DNA of 64,000 bases from Clostridium lundense DSM 17049 (GCF_000619945.1 NZ_JHVC01000006.1:222129-286128); one strand, 5' to 3'; counted from the stretch's first letter, positions 41,007-50,613 are shown. The notes: a model not told the origin generated them from the letters alone. Program-made: numbers and translations.

Positions 41007-42215
41007 TTAAAAATTATTAGCTATAAATAATTCTAACTCTTCAATCTTGCATGAATATGATTTTAAATTATGTTTTTCAAATGCAGCCGTATATTTTAGT
41101 CCACTTCCTGTTACAATACAAGCTACAGTATCAGTTTCTTTTAAAAAACCTTCATTTTTTAATTTTTTAACTGCTGCTAGTGGCACACAAGATTCTGGTT
41201 GTGCAAAAATCCCCTCCTCAGCCATTTCCTTTTGAGCTACTATTATTTCTTCATCAGTAACAGCTGTACAAACTCCTCCTGTTGCTTTTATTTTTCTTAA
41301 CACTTCATTACCGCTTGGTGGAAATGGGTTTTCTATTCCATGAGCTATAGTTTTATGATCCATAACCCTTTCTATAATTTCTACATCTTTTACAAATCCA
41401 TTATATATTGGTGAGCATCCCGCGGCCTGAGCACAAATAAACTTAGGTACTCTATCTATTAAACCCACTGCCTTAAACTCCTCAAATCCTTTCAATATTC
41501 CTCTTATATTTCCGCCAGCACTAGTTGGAACTACAATATAATCAGGTACATTGAAATTTAACTGTTCACACATTTCAAAAGCTGCAGTTTTATACCCCTC
41601 AACTCTATAGGTAACATCTGAATTTATAAAATAAATTTCATGTCTTTTACCTATTTCTAAACTTTCATAATAAAGCTTGCCATAATCTCCATCTACTTTT
41701 ATTAAATTTGCCCCATATATAGCCACTGGATTTAATTTTTCTTCAGGTATATCTTTTCCTACAAATATAAAAGTATCAAAACCTGCTCTCTTTCCATAAG
41801 CAGCAACTGAAACTGCCATATTTCCAGTTGAAACCGCTCCAACCTTTTTATATCCTAAACTATAAGCATGCTGAATTCCAAATAAAGTTCCTCTATCCTT
41901 AAAAGACCAAGTTGGATTTTGGCTTTCATTTTTAAAATATATATTATTTATTCCTATCCTATTGGCTATTCTTGATGAAGGAACAAGAGGTGTAAATCCT
42001 TCATTTAATGAAAGGTCATTATTTATTTCATCAAAAGGAAAAAAATCTGCATATCTTTCTAATATAGTTTGTGTTAGTGGATTTCCTTCTTTAATTTTCC
42101 CATTAGTTATAAATTCCATTTCTAAAGGTTCATTGCAAACCTCACATCTTGGATTTACACACTTTACTGAATATTCCTTACCACAACCAGTACAAATTAA
42201 TTTTAAATCTTTCAT
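41007..42215 (-). CDS. thrC: Threonine synthase
   Basis: 402 residues. An N-terminal zinc ribbon (Cys8, Cys11, Cys24, Cys27) is followed by a fold-type II PLP enzyme with Lys106 in the SFKDRGT motif. GNMAVSVAAYGKRAG and TSAGGNIRGILKGF bind the cofactor phosphate. It converts O-phosphohomoserine to threonine. It follows the RidA gene by 24 bases, which makes sense since RidA removes reactive enamines made by PLP enzymes. Confidence 0.9.
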   Translation of the reverse strand: MKDLKLICTGCGKEYSVKCVNPRCEVCNEPLEMEFITNGKIKEGNPLTQTILERYADFFPFDEINNDLSLNEGFTPLVPSSRIANRIGINNIYFKNESQNPTWSFKDRGTLFGIQHAYSLGYKKVGAVSTGNMAVSVAAYGKRAGFDTFIFVGKDIPEEKLNPVAIYGANLIKVDGDYGKLYYESLEIGKRHEIYFINSDVTYRVEGYKTAAFEMCEQLNFNVPDYIVVPTSAGGNIRGILKGFEEFKAVGLIDRVPKFICAQAAGCSPIYNGFVKDVEIIERVMDHKTIAHGIENPFPPSGNEVLRKIKATGGVCTAVTDEEIIVAQKEMAEEGIFAQPESCVPLAAVKKLKNEGFLKETDTVACIVTGSGLKYTAAFEKHNLKSYSCKIEELELFIANNF

Positions 42216-42239
42216 ATGTAATAATTCTCCTCTCTATTT

Positions 42240-42620
42240 TTATACTGTTGCTATTACTTCAATTTCAATCATGGCATTTCTCGGAAGCTTAGCTACCTGT
42301 ATGCATGATCTAGCTGGCGTGTCATTTTTAAAGTATTCTGCATAAACTTCATTCATAGCACTGAAATCATTCATATCTCTTAAAAATACCGTAGTTTTTA
42401 CTACACTTTCCAAAGAAGCTCCTGCATCTTCAAGTATTACTTTTATATTTTCAAGTGCAATTCTTGTGGCATTTTCAATATTATCATCTACTAATTCTCC
42501 AGTTTTAAGATCACTAGGTGTTCTTCCCGATACAAAAATTAAATTTCCAATCTTAACTGCATGTGAGTAAGGTCCTCTTGCTGGTGCTGCCTTTTTACAA
42601 TGAATAATTTCTTTTTTCAT
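42240..42620 (-). CDS. ridA: RidA-family enamine/imine deaminase
   Basis: 126 residues. Family signature APARGPYSHAVKIGNLIFVS at the N-terminus and PARSCIQVAKLPRNAMIEIE at the C-terminus, including the Arg that binds substrate carboxylate. Hydrolyses 2-aminoacrylate and similar enamines released by PLP enzymes, forming trimers. First gene of the ridA-thrC unit; AGGAGAG site. Confidence 0.93.
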   Translation of the reverse strand: MKKEIIHCKKAAPARGPYSHAVKIGNLIFVSGRTPSDLKTGELVDDNIENATRIALENIKVILEDAGASLESVVKTTVFLRDMNDFSAMNEVYAEYFKNDTPARSCIQVAKLPRNAMIEIEVIATV

Positions 42621-42736
42621 GTTTTCTCTCCTTAAAAATACAATTTATATAATTTTCTTAATTTTGTTTATTCTCCACAAAATCCAAAAATCCTTTTTTA
42701 TTTATTAAAGTAATTTTTATATAAATTTAATAAAAA

Positions 42737-42842
42737 AGTATAAGTAAAGGTTATAGCAATTTAAATGAATAAATTTTTATAACCTTTACTTATACTCCTT
42801 TAATATAAAAAGACATCGGTTATCTTGTTCCAATGTCTTTTA
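42737..42842 (-). terminator. Two tandem terminators after the 115-aa membrane protein
   Basis: First, AAAAGACAT and ATGTCTTTT arms lie at about 42812-42842. Then a perfect 19-base inverted repeat follows, AGTATAAGTAAAGGTTATA (42737-42755) with TATAACCTTTACTTATACT (42778-42796), and on the reverse strand TTTTTTATT comes after it. Confidence 0.75.
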
Positions 42843-42850
42843 AATTTATT

Positions 42851-43198
42851 TTACTTTTTTTTCTCATCTTCTTTATTATTTTTTGCTCTATTTGGTTTTG
42901 CCTTAGGTTTAATTTTTACATCATTCTTTTTATTTTTTGTAGTCAATCTATCATCATTAAATAAGTCCATAAACCATAGGATTAATACAACAAATACTCC
43001 TGAAACTACCATACCACCTATAGTAGTATTAAATCCTGGTTTAATCATTGTTGGAGTTGTTAAAATTGCTATGGCTATAGCAAATATAATCCACTTATTA
43101 GGTTTATACTTTGATAATACAAAGACTTTTAAAAGATTATAAGCTATTATTACTACAAATGAAAAAACTAACAGTTTCGCAAAATAAAGCCAAGACAT
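42851..43198 (-). CDS. Small membrane protein with basic cytosolic tail
   Basis: 115 residues with three hydrophobic segments (5-25, 36-53, 60-80) and a highly charged tail rich in Lys, Asp and Asn (LTTKNKKNDVKIKPKAKPNR...). I do not recognise the family. It has a GGGGGAAA site and two terminators behind it, and it is divergent from the Lrp gene. Confidence 0.65.
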   Translation of the reverse strand: MSWLYFAKLLVFSFVVIIAYNLLKVFVLSKYKPNKWIIFAIAIAILTTPTMIKPGFNTTIGGMVVSGVFVVLILWFMDLFNDDRLTTKNKKNDVKIKPKAKPNRAKNNKEDEKKK

Positions 43199-43325
43199 AC
43201 ATATTTCCCCCTTTCATAATTAAGCCTACTATATATTATTGTATATTTTTTTAAATATATCAACAATAATTTAAATTTATTTTGTATAATAATTATATCA
43301 CATTAAATTTACAGGGGTGATTTTT

Positions 43326-43793
43326 GTGGAATTCACTAAAAGTCAACAGTTAGACTCACTTGATATTGATATATTAAGCATAATGCTTAAGGACTCTAGA
43401 ACTCCATTTTTAGAGATTGCTCGTCAATGTCATGTAAGTGGTGGCACAATACATGTTAGAATGAAAAAAATGGAAGAAATAGGTATAATAAAGGGATCTA
43501 AACTTATAATCGATACTGCCAAACTTGGTTATGATATATGTTGTTTTATAGGAATTAATCTAGAAAAAGCATCTTATTTAACCGATGTAGCCGAAAAACT
43601 TGAACAAATATCAGAAATAATAGAGTTATATTATACTACTGGTCAATATTCAATTTTTCTAAAAGTCATATGTCAAAACATATCCCATCTTCAAAAGTTA
43701 TTAGCTGAAAAATTACAAACTATTGAAGGAGTTCAAAGTACCTCCACTGTAATATGTCTACTTCAAAAATTGGATAGAAACATAAAGCTATAA
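43326..43793 (+). CDS. Lrp/AsnC-family transcriptional regulator
   Basis: 155 residues from GTG at 43326, chosen because AGGGGTGA lies just before (the frame could start at 43317, inside that site). N-terminal helix-turn-helix LDIDILSIMLKDSRTPFLEI...VSGGTIHVRMKKME, then the RAM ligand domain (GYDICCFIGINLEKA, YYTTGQYSIFLKVICQ). It senses an amino acid and likely controls metabolism genes nearby. Own terminator. Confidence 0.92.
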   Translation: MEFTKSQQLDSLDIDILSIMLKDSRTPFLEIARQCHVSGGTIHVRMKKMEEIGIIKGSKLIIDTAKLGYDICCFIGINLEKASYLTDVAEKLEQISEIIELYYTTGQYSIFLKVICQNISHLQKLLAEKLQTIEGVQSTSTVICLLQKLDRNIKL

Positions 43794-43826
43794 AAAAATT
43801 CAAACCAAACAGGTTTGAATTTTTTT
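43792..43826 (+). terminator. Terminator of the lrp-type gene
   Basis: AAAAAAATTCAAACC pairs with GGTTTGAATTTTTTT, loop AAACA, directly after the stop codon. Confidence 0.85.
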
Positions 43827-43904
43827 ATTGGTTATATTTTTTAAAATATTGGCAAAAATATAAATATATTAACATAATTAAATTAGTAAAGGAGATGTAT
43901 AAAT

Positions 43905-44114
43905 ATGAGAGCTTTAGATGCAACTGCACTTGTATTAGTTATTATAGGAGCTATAAATTGGGGATTAATAGGATTTTTCAGCTTTGATTTAGTAGCTGCT
44001 CTTTTTGGAACTATGACCGCTTTTACTAGAGTTATTTATGCTCTTGTTGGAATAGCTGGACTTTATGCTATCTCATTCTTGGGAAGAGATAGAGAAGTTA
44101 GGGATGTTAAATAA
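43905..44114 (+). CDS. DUF378 small membrane protein
   Basis: 69 residues with two membrane segments (7-27 and 40-58). The family pattern is plain: ALVLVIIGAINWGLIGFFSF, ALFG, RVIYALVGIAGLYAI. Widespread in Firmicutes; function unknown. AAGGAGATG site 8 bases before the ATG. Confidence 0.88.
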   Translation: MRALDATALVLVIIGAINWGLIGFFSFDLVAALFGTMTAFTRVIYALVGIAGLYAISFLGRDREVRDVK

Positions 44115-44132
44115 ACATGCTTTACACTTTTT

Positions 44133-44272
44133 TAAAGTACAGATAGCAGAGTACGAAGCACAGATGAAGAAGTTTTTATGTGCATAAAAGAATTTACTAA
44201 ATTAAAGATTTTATTTAGATCAAGATATAAAAATTATCTTTAACTATCAATTGTCCTCTGCCAACTGTCAAA
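44133..44272. repeat. MITE-like dispersed repeat, copy 2
   Basis: About 140 bases with imperfect terminal inverted repeats (GATAGCAGAGTACGAAGCAC on the left; TTGTCCTCTGCCAACTGTCA on the right). The right end matches the inverse of 17738-17775, so this is a second copy of the same family with a different centre. Confidence 0.6.
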
Positions 44273-44274
44273 TA

Positions 44275-44308
44275 AAAAAAGAAATGTTGTCAAAACAACA
44301 CTTCTTTT
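44275..44308 (-). terminator. Terminator of the lysine-riboswitch gene
   Basis: GAAATGTTGT and ACAACACTTC pair with one mismatch, flanked by A-run and T-run; six bases after the stop of the leftward transporter gene. Confidence 0.8.
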
Positions 44309-44314
44309 TTTATT

Positions 44315-46078
44315 TTAATTCACATTTGCAACCTTTTTATGAAATAAATTACTTTCATCAGCTACTTCTACTGATTTTCCAAATATAAATAAACTTAATA
44401 CAGTTGCCACCATACATAGTGGTAATACTATAACAATTGGTAAACCAAATCCTGCTGGTATATAGCCAAATACGATAGTAATAGCAGCTACAGTTAAGGA
44501 ATACCACATTTGTGTTTTAACATGATCTAAATGATCACATGCAGAACCCATTGATGATAATATTGTTGTATCTGAGATTGGAGAACAATGATCTCCAAAA
44601 ATTGCACCTGTAAGCACTGCACTTGCATTTATTAATACATAATGAGGATCTCCTGCACCTATACCATGTGCTAAAGGTATTGTAAGTGGCATAAGTATTC
44701 CCATAGTACCATAAGAAGTTCCAGTAGCAAATGAAATAATTGATCCCATAATAAATATAATAGATGGTAAAATAAACTTTGGTAAAGAATTTGAAAGTAC
44801 AGTAACTAAGAACTTTGCTGTACCAAGTTCTTTAATAACTGAACTTAATGACCATGCTAAAAGTAATATTACTCCAGTAATTACAAGAGATTTCATTCCT
44901 TCAATCCAAGTATCTATGGCTTCTCCTAAAGTAAATATTTTCTGATAAAGCCCCATTATAATAGCTACTATACTTGCAAATAATGCTGCCTGGAATAAAA
45001 CTATACTAGCATCAGATGCTGAAAAAGCCTCTCTTATAGCTGCGAAAGAAGCTGGACTGTTTATAAATAAAGCCTTTAATGTCTCATCTTCCCCACCCAT
45101 TATGCTATTATATCCATTAAAATAAAATCCTGCAAAAGCGCCTATTAATAACACACCTATTGGAATTATAGCATTCCATATTGTTAATTTAATTCCTTCC
45201 TTTGGTTCAAGATTAGTTGCCTCAGAAGAAACCATAGGCTTTGAACCATCCCTTAAAACCTTTCCTGTAGTTCTTGCTCTTCTTTCAGCTAAAAGCATAG
45301 GACCAAATTCCCTTAAAGTTAATGCTGATGCAACAATAAATACAAGAATTAATATATTATAAAATCTATATGGAATGGTTTGTACAAATAGACCATAAGC
45401 ATTAACATTTTCACCTATTGAAGAATATGCATCCTTTATTAAACTTATTTCATATCCTACCCAAGTAGATATTAAAGCTATACCAGATATTGGAGCTGCT
45501 GTAGAATCTACTATAAAAGATAACTTTTCTCTTGAAATTTTCATCTTATCACATACTGGTCTCATTATTGGTCCTACAATAAGAGAATTGGCATAATCAT
45601 CAAAGAAAACAAATAATCCTAAAATCCAGGTTATTATTTGGGCACTTACTGGGCTCTTTGCTTTTTGGGCAAGTCTTTCAGCTACAGCCTTTGCACCACC
45701 CATTTTTGAAACTAATGCTATAAGTCCACCTATAGTCATACATTGAAGTATAATACCTGCATTCCATGGATCAGCTAAAGAATTTCTCAAATTATCTATT
45801 ACACTTAAAAATCCATGTAAAATAGCATTAAGAACACTATGTCCTGATAATTGTATTAAAAAAGTTCCGGAAAACACTCCTAAAAAAAGTGATAGAACAA
45901 CATTTTTAGTTATAAATGCCAATACTATAGCCACAAAAGGTGGTAATATCGTTAGTATCCCGAACCTCTGAGAATTTAATGTAGCTGCATCTGGTTCTGC
46001 TGCTAAAACAGTAGTTGTAAATAAAAAGATAAACATTAAAGAAATTGTTAAAATAAAAGTTTTTTTTGTAATTTTCAT
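44315..46078 (-). CDS. NhaC-superfamily transporter, predicted lysine transporter (LysW type)
   Basis: 587 residues with 12-14 membrane segments. NhaC superfamily features: FVFFDDYANSLIVGPIMRPV, SFATGTSYGTMGILMPL and TGAIFGDHCSPISDTTILSS. On its own this would be called a Na+/H+ antiporter, but the lysine riboswitch directly upstream indicates lysine as substrate. A signal-like N-terminal helix ends in VLAAEP. Monocistronic, terminator downstream. Confidence 0.9.
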   Translation of the reverse strand: MKITKKTFILTISLMFIFLFTTTVLAAEPDAATLNSQRFGILTILPPFVAIVLAFITKNVVLSLFLGVFSGTFLIQLSGHSVLNAILHGFLSVIDNLRNSLADPWNAGIILQCMTIGGLIALVSKMGGAKAVAERLAQKAKSPVSAQIITWILGLFVFFDDYANSLIVGPIMRPVCDKMKISREKLSFIVDSTAAPISGIALISTWVGYEISLIKDAYSSIGENVNAYGLFVQTIPYRFYNILILVFIVASALTLREFGPMLLAERRARTTGKVLRDGSKPMVSSEATNLEPKEGIKLTIWNAIIPIGVLLIGAFAGFYFNGYNSIMGGEDETLKALFINSPASFAAIREAFSASDASIVLFQAALFASIVAIIMGLYQKIFTLGEAIDTWIEGMKSLVITGVILLLAWSLSSVIKELGTAKFLVTVLSNSLPKFILPSIIFIMGSIISFATGTSYGTMGILMPLTIPLAHGIGAGDPHYVLINASAVLTGAIFGDHCSPISDTTILSSMGSACDHLDHVKTQMWYSLTVAAITIVFGYIPAGFGLPIVIVLPLCMVATVLSLFIFGKSVEVADESNLFHKKVANVN

Positions 46079-46172
46079 CTTGTCTCCCCCTCATTTTTAT
46101 TCGTTAAACACTAGTTTAACTAAATAAGTGAATATGATCTTTTAGGAGAAAGAGTCCATCATCATAACAAAA

Positions 46173-46201
46173 AAGCCCTTAAGCTTTTCACTCAAGGGCT
46201 T
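46173..46201 (-). terminator. Riboswitch expression-platform terminator
   Basis: On the reverse strand AAGCCCTTGAG and CTTAAGGGCTT form an 11-bp stem (one mismatch) followed by TTTTTTG. It sits between the aptamer and the transporter gene, so high lysine should stop transcription here. Confidence 0.88.
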
Positions 46202-46239
46202 GTATACACTGATATATGTATGTGTATGCACTGTTGAAT

Positions 46240-46406
46240 GATAGCTCTCCACAAAATACCTTTGTGACAGTCTTACCCATATTATGGACTAAAACCAGTT
46301 ACACAGTCTTAAAGCATTAACTGTATACTTCGGCAATATTTCCTTTCTCTACACTTCATCCTGCTTACATCTGTGTAGGTACTATTAAACACTGCACCTC
46401 TATCTT
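46240..46406 (-). ncRNA. Lysine riboswitch (L-box)
   Basis: Reverse strand 46406 to 46240 carries the L-box in order: P1 strand GATAG, AGAGGTGCAGT, AGGATGAAGTGTAGAGAAAG, GGAAATATTGCCGAAG, ACTGG, GACTGTCAC, GTGGAGAGCTATC closing P1. These are the conserved lysine-aptamer blocks. It precedes an NhaC-type transporter, a known kind of L-box target. Confidence 0.93.
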
Positions 46407-46495
46407 TAAATATTCACTTGTATACAACTATATCATATACAAGGAAATTTATCAACATTTTCTAAAATTATTTTAATTTTAATAAAAATTTAAAA

Positions 46496-47413
46496 TTAAA
46501 ATATACTTAAATTTAACTTTTTTGATAAATCCTCTAATACCTTTATACCTGCTGAACTATTTCCTTTATCATCAAGAGCTGGTCCTACTACTCCTATTCC
46601 TAACTTAGATGGTACCGCAGCCATTACTCCTCCACCTACTCCAGATTTAGCAGGTAATCCAATATTAACTGCAAATTCTCCTGATTCATCATACATACCA
46701 CAAGTTGTCATGATAGCTTTTACTATTCTAGCAATTTCCTTAGGAACTAGCTTTTCACCATTCCAAGGTATAACACCATCGTTAGCTAAAACAGCACCTA
46801 TTCTTGAAATATCTCTACAAGTTACTTCTATGGAACATTGTCTAAAATAAGCATCTAGAACTTCATCAATGTCTTTAGTAATAACACCTGTACTTTTCAT
46901 AAAATAAGCCAATGATCTATTTCTATCACCTGTACTTTTTTCACTTCTATAGATATTTTCATCTATATGTAGGTTTTCATTTCCTGTCATCTTTTTTGTA
47001 AAATCTAAAATTTTATTAAATACACACTCTGAATTTTCGCCTTCTATAAGTGAAACTATAGCTATAGCTCCTGCATTGATCATTGGATTCAATGGCCTAT
47101 GTAGATTCTTTGTTTCTAAGTTTGTTATAGAGTTAAAAGCCTCTGATGTAGGTTCAACTCCAACTTTTGAAAAAACCTTTTCTTTACCATTATCCATAAG
47201 GGCTATAATAAGTGATATAACTTTTGATATACTCTGAATAGTAAATTTCGTTTCACAATCTCCAGCACAAAATTCTTGTCCATCAAGAGTAGTAACACAT
47301 ACTCCTAGTGCATCTTTATTTGCTTTTGTAAGTTCCGGTATATACGCAGCTAATTCTCCCTGCTTTGTATATCTTCTATTACTTTCTATTATATTATTTA
47401 ATAACTCCTTCAT
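46496..47413 (-). CDS. glsA: Glutaminase
   Basis: 305 residues of the serine-dependent glutaminase family: TKFTIQSISKVISLIIALMD gives the catalytic Ser61-x-x-Lys64 pair. NPMINAGAIA, VMAAVPSKLGIGVVGPALD and LPAKSGVGGG complete the site. Converts glutamine to glutamate and ammonia in the cytosol, which can serve acid resistance or nitrogen supply. It lies 44 bases after the AGCS symporter gene and is probably cotranscribed with it. Confidence 0.95.
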   Translation of the reverse strand: MKELLNNIIESNRRYTKQGELAAYIPELTKANKDALGVCVTTLDGQEFCAGDCETKFTIQSISKVISLIIALMDNGKEKVFSKVGVEPTSEAFNSITNLETKNLHRPLNPMINAGAIAIVSLIEGENSECVFNKILDFTKKMTGNENLHIDENIYRSEKSTGDRNRSLAYFMKSTGVITKDIDEVLDAYFRQCSIEVTCRDISRIGAVLANDGVIPWNGEKLVPKEIARIVKAIMTTCGMYDESGEFAVNIGLPAKSGVGGGVMAAVPSKLGIGVVGPALDDKGNSSAGIKVLEDLSKKLNLSIF

Positions 47414-47457
47414 ATAGTTGTCCTCTCTATATAAAATGTTTAAATGTCAATTATTTT

Positions 47458-48825
47458 CTAGCTAGCTTTTTCCATACTTCCTTTAACCTCATCACTGTTA
47501 AAGTATCTTTCAGTTTCATAAACAACATCTTTTCTAAGTTTTAAAAGTACTACAAGATTTATAATAACCTCAAAAGCCATAAAGAAATCAAATAGTCCCC
47601 ATATAACCTGAAGTCCACCTACTGCTCCAACGATTAATCCTAAACAATATACAACTCTAAATGGAATTAAGAATTTAGTAGTTTTTATTGTATATACTAG
47701 TCCAGTTTCTGAATAATATCCATCAACTAGTACTGTAGTAAATGCAAACAATACTATACATATAGTTACTATTATGTCTCCACTAAAACCTAAGGAATTT
47801 CTAAATGCCATTGCTGTTAACGCGGCTCCACCTTTTCCTGTTTCTAATACTCCACTTGTAAGTATTACAAGAGCTGTCATTGTACAAATTACTACTGATG
47901 ACATAAATACTTCGAATAATCCCCATATTCCCTGCTTTGCTGGATATGAAGTAGTTGCTGATGAGTGAGCAACTGGTGCTGTTCCCATACCAGATTCATT
48001 TGAATAAATTCCTCTTGCAAATCCATTTCTCATTGCGGCAATTATTGTAGCTCCTGCAAATCCACCTACTGCTGAACTACCTGTAAATGCATCGTGGAAT
48101 ATACTTTTAAATGCTGGAATTATTCCTGCTGCATTCATAGCTATAATTATAAGACTAGCTCCTACATATAAAACCGCCATAAGTGGAATTACCTTTTCAG
48201 CAAATTTTCCTATTGTTTTTATTCCACCTATAATTACTATACCAGATATAATTGCTAGTATAATACCAATTGTGATTTTATTAACCTTAAAGCTTTCATA
48301 TACAACTTCTGCCATAGAATTTGATTGAACAAATCCACCTATAAACATCATAAATGTAAATACTACAGACCATGCTATTGATACCCAGTTATATTTTTTA
48401 CCTAAACCATTCTTTATGTAGTACATAGGTCCACCCTGAAATTCACCATTTTCAGGATTTTTCTCACGGTATTTAACGGCTAGTGTAATTTCTGCGAATT
48501 TAGTAATCATAGCTATAAAAGCAACTGCCCACATCCAGAAAACTGCTCCCGGACCACCTATTGCAACCGCTACTCCAACACCTGCAATACTACCTACTCC
48601 AAGTGTTGCAGCCAAAGCTGTTGAAACTGCTTGAAAAGGTGTTACTGTTCCTTCTCCTGAAGTACTCTTCTCAAATATCTTACCAAAAGTGTTTTTCATT
48701 ATAAAACCAAATCTTCTAAACTGAAGAAACTTAAGTTCAAAACTATATATTAAGGATACACCAAATATTAATATTATTAATGGCCATCCCCATAAAAAAT
48801 TTGTTATACTTTGCATTACCGCCAT
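47458..48825 (-). CDS. Sodium:alanine/glutamine symporter (AGCS family)
   Basis: 455 residues from ATG at 48825 (AGGAGGAAA 6 bases before; the frame is open to 48897 without a site). About ten membrane segments. Family signature: TPFQAVSTALAATLGVGSIAG and GGPGAVFWMWAVAFIAMITKF. The ANGFARGIYSNE-type loop is AAMRNGFARGIYSNESGMGT. Coupled to glsA, so it most likely imports glutamine with Na+ for the glutaminase. Confidence 0.93.
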   Translation of the reverse strand: MAVMQSITNFLWGWPLIILIFGVSLIYSFELKFLQFRRFGFIMKNTFGKIFEKSTSGEGTVTPFQAVSTALAATLGVGSIAGVGVAVAIGGPGAVFWMWAVAFIAMITKFAEITLAVKYREKNPENGEFQGGPMYYIKNGLGKKYNWVSIAWSVVFTFMMFIGGFVQSNSMAEVVYESFKVNKITIGIILAIISGIVIIGGIKTIGKFAEKVIPLMAVLYVGASLIIIAMNAAGIIPAFKSIFHDAFTGSSAVGGFAGATIIAAMRNGFARGIYSNESGMGTAPVAHSSATTSYPAKQGIWGLFEVFMSSVVICTMTALVILTSGVLETGKGGAALTAMAFRNSLGFSGDIIVTICIVLFAFTTVLVDGYYSETGLVYTIKTTKFLIPFRVVYCLGLIVGAVGGLQVIWGLFDFFMAFEVIINLVVLLKLRKDVVYETERYFNSDEVKGSMEKAS

Positions 48826-49255
48826 TGCATTTCCTCCTATGCTCCTATTTTCTAATATATGTAATCGTTTCTTTTTTAGATTAAAAGTGCACACCATTAA
48901 CTATTTACATTATATTTCCCATAAGTAAATTGTTCAACTTTTCTCAAATATCACTTTTTAAAAAATCAATTATTCAAATTTATAATTCATCAATTTGTAA
49001 AGGTTTTTTTTAATAATTCATTATTCATAATAAAATTTTATTATAAATTACATATTTTTTTGGCATATTTTAAACTTTTTTATATATTTATAATTAAATT
49101 AAATTAAATTTGTAATTATCATCATATAAGCCTAATAGCTTAATTTATCTAGTTTCATAAAAAAAACAGCATATATAACATGCTGTTTAAATCTATTTTT
49201 ACTTAAATTTGGTTATGCAATTTTAGAAATATTTCTTCTTAAATTAAATTTCTTT
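48826..49255 (-). other. Intergenic region upstream of the symporter-glutaminase unit
   Basis: About 430 very AT-rich bases. It holds the terminator of the coiled-coil gene (49164-49188) and, presumably, the symporter promoter. I see no ORF, riboswitch or clear operator. Confidence 0.45.
49164..49188 (-). terminator. Terminator of the coiled-coil gene
   Basis: AAACAGCAT and ATGCTGTTT pair perfectly with a 7-base loop, and TTTTTTTT follows on the reverse strand. Confidence 0.85.
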
Positions 49256-50377
49256 TTATTCTTCATTAAAAGCTTCACTTACCTTTTTAAATTCTTCAGT
49301 ACCCTCTATGCTATCTGGATTATTTTCTAGACTATCCTTTTCTTTTCCTTCCTTGTCTATCCTTATTTTTAAATTATTCATCTCTTTTTGTAAGTTCATC
49401 TGCATTTTTAATAAAGATTTTATCATTTTCAAGTTGTTTTCTTTCATGCATTTTTTAATATCTTTTTCTAAACTATCATATTGACTTGATAAAGAAGCAT
49501 ATAAGCTCATTAGCTTTTCTAGTTCATCTTTATAATTATTCATTACATGTTTATATGTTGATACTTTTCCATAAGCTCTAACATTTTTTCTTACAGATTT
49601 CTTTAGGTTCTCTTTTATATTATCTGACAGATCCGATGAATCTATTAATTTATCTGCACCTTTTCTATAATTTTTTATAATATCTTTTATTCCATCAATG
49701 CTATCAGAAAAAGAAAGCCTAGGTAACTTGCTCAAAATTGAGTCTACTTTCTTTATATCTTCAAATCCCATTTTCTCTAAAGAGCCATTATTTTCTTTTG
49801 ATGATAAAATTGAATTTATTTTTTCATTTAAATCTTCTTTTTTTATATTATCTGGTGAACTCTTTATTGTATCTACTACACTATTCATTAAAGAATCTAA
49901 ATTCTTCTTAAATTCTTCTTTATCAAATGTTTCTTCATCTGTTTTCATACCATAAACAGATAACATATTTGATGAATAATTAAAAAAAGCATCAAATTTA
50001 TTAGATATTTCCTCTACACCATAATCTATAACATCCTTCAAAGTTTCATCTAGCATATTTATATTTTCTTTTGTAATTTCTGAACAGTTTTCTCCTTTAA
50101 TTTCCTGCTTAATCTTCATATATTCATTGGCCACATTTTCAATAAATTTTCCATCTTCTTTTCCATTCTTAAAAGCTTCCTTTAATCTATTAGAAAACTC
50201 ATATTTTGAAACGGCTGTACTTGAAATTTCTAAATTATCTCCATTATTAGATTTAGCACTCACATTTTCCATACTACTATGAGATTGAGCACCTATGCTT
50301 TTCATACTACTATGTTTAAGATTTATCTCTATAAAGTTATTTTGAAAATTTGCTCTAGAAATGTTATTGATATTCAT
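49256..50377 (-). CDS. Coiled-coil protein of unknown function
   Basis: 373 residues from ATG at 50377 (GGGAGAGG site; an in-frame ATG at 50395 overlaps it). No signal peptide or membrane helix. Residues 1-60 are polar and low-complexity (Ser/Asn/His), 60-270 are helical and charged, and 270-350 form a strong coiled coil (ELEKLMSLYASLSSQYDSLE, MIKSLLKMQMNLQKEMNNLK). Its N-terminus (MNINNISRANFQ) recalls secreted or flagellar-type clostridial proteins that lack signals, but I do not recognise the family. Confidence 0.7.
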   Translation of the reverse strand: MNINNISRANFQNNFIEINLKHSSMKSIGAQSHSSMENVSAKSNNGDNLEISSTAVSKYEFSNRLKEAFKNGKEDGKFIENVANEYMKIKQEIKGENCSEITKENINMLDETLKDVIDYGVEEISNKFDAFFNYSSNMLSVYGMKTDEETFDKEEFKKNLDSLMNSVVDTIKSSPDNIKKEDLNEKINSILSSKENNGSLEKMGFEDIKKVDSILSKLPRLSFSDSIDGIKDIIKNYRKGADKLIDSSDLSDNIKENLKKSVRKNVRAYGKVSTYKHVMNNYKDELEKLMSLYASLSSQYDSLEKDIKKCMKENNLKMIKSLLKMQMNLQKEMNNLKIRIDKEGKEKDSLENNPDSIEGTEEFKKVSEAFNEE

Positions 50378-50510
50378 AATTCCTCTCCCTTCCATGTGAT
50401 AAAATATTTATTTTACATATATTATATAATTTTCTAGTTATGTTATCGTTTATGTTTATTAATTCTTTTGCCAATATTTTATTAATATACAAAATATTAT
50501 TTTTAGATAA

Positions 50511-50575
50511 AAATAAAGGCACTTTCACTAATAGCTTTAATTAAAATAACTATATAATGAAACTGCCTTTTATTT
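50511..50575 (-). terminator. Terminator of argH
   Basis: AAATAAAGGCA and TGCCTTTTATTT arms enclose a long AT-rich loop with secondary pairing TTTCA/TGAAA; it lies downstream of the argH stop. Confidence 0.65.
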
Positions 50576-50613
50576 AATATTAATGATTTTTTTCTTCAAT
50601 ATAGAAGGTTTCC

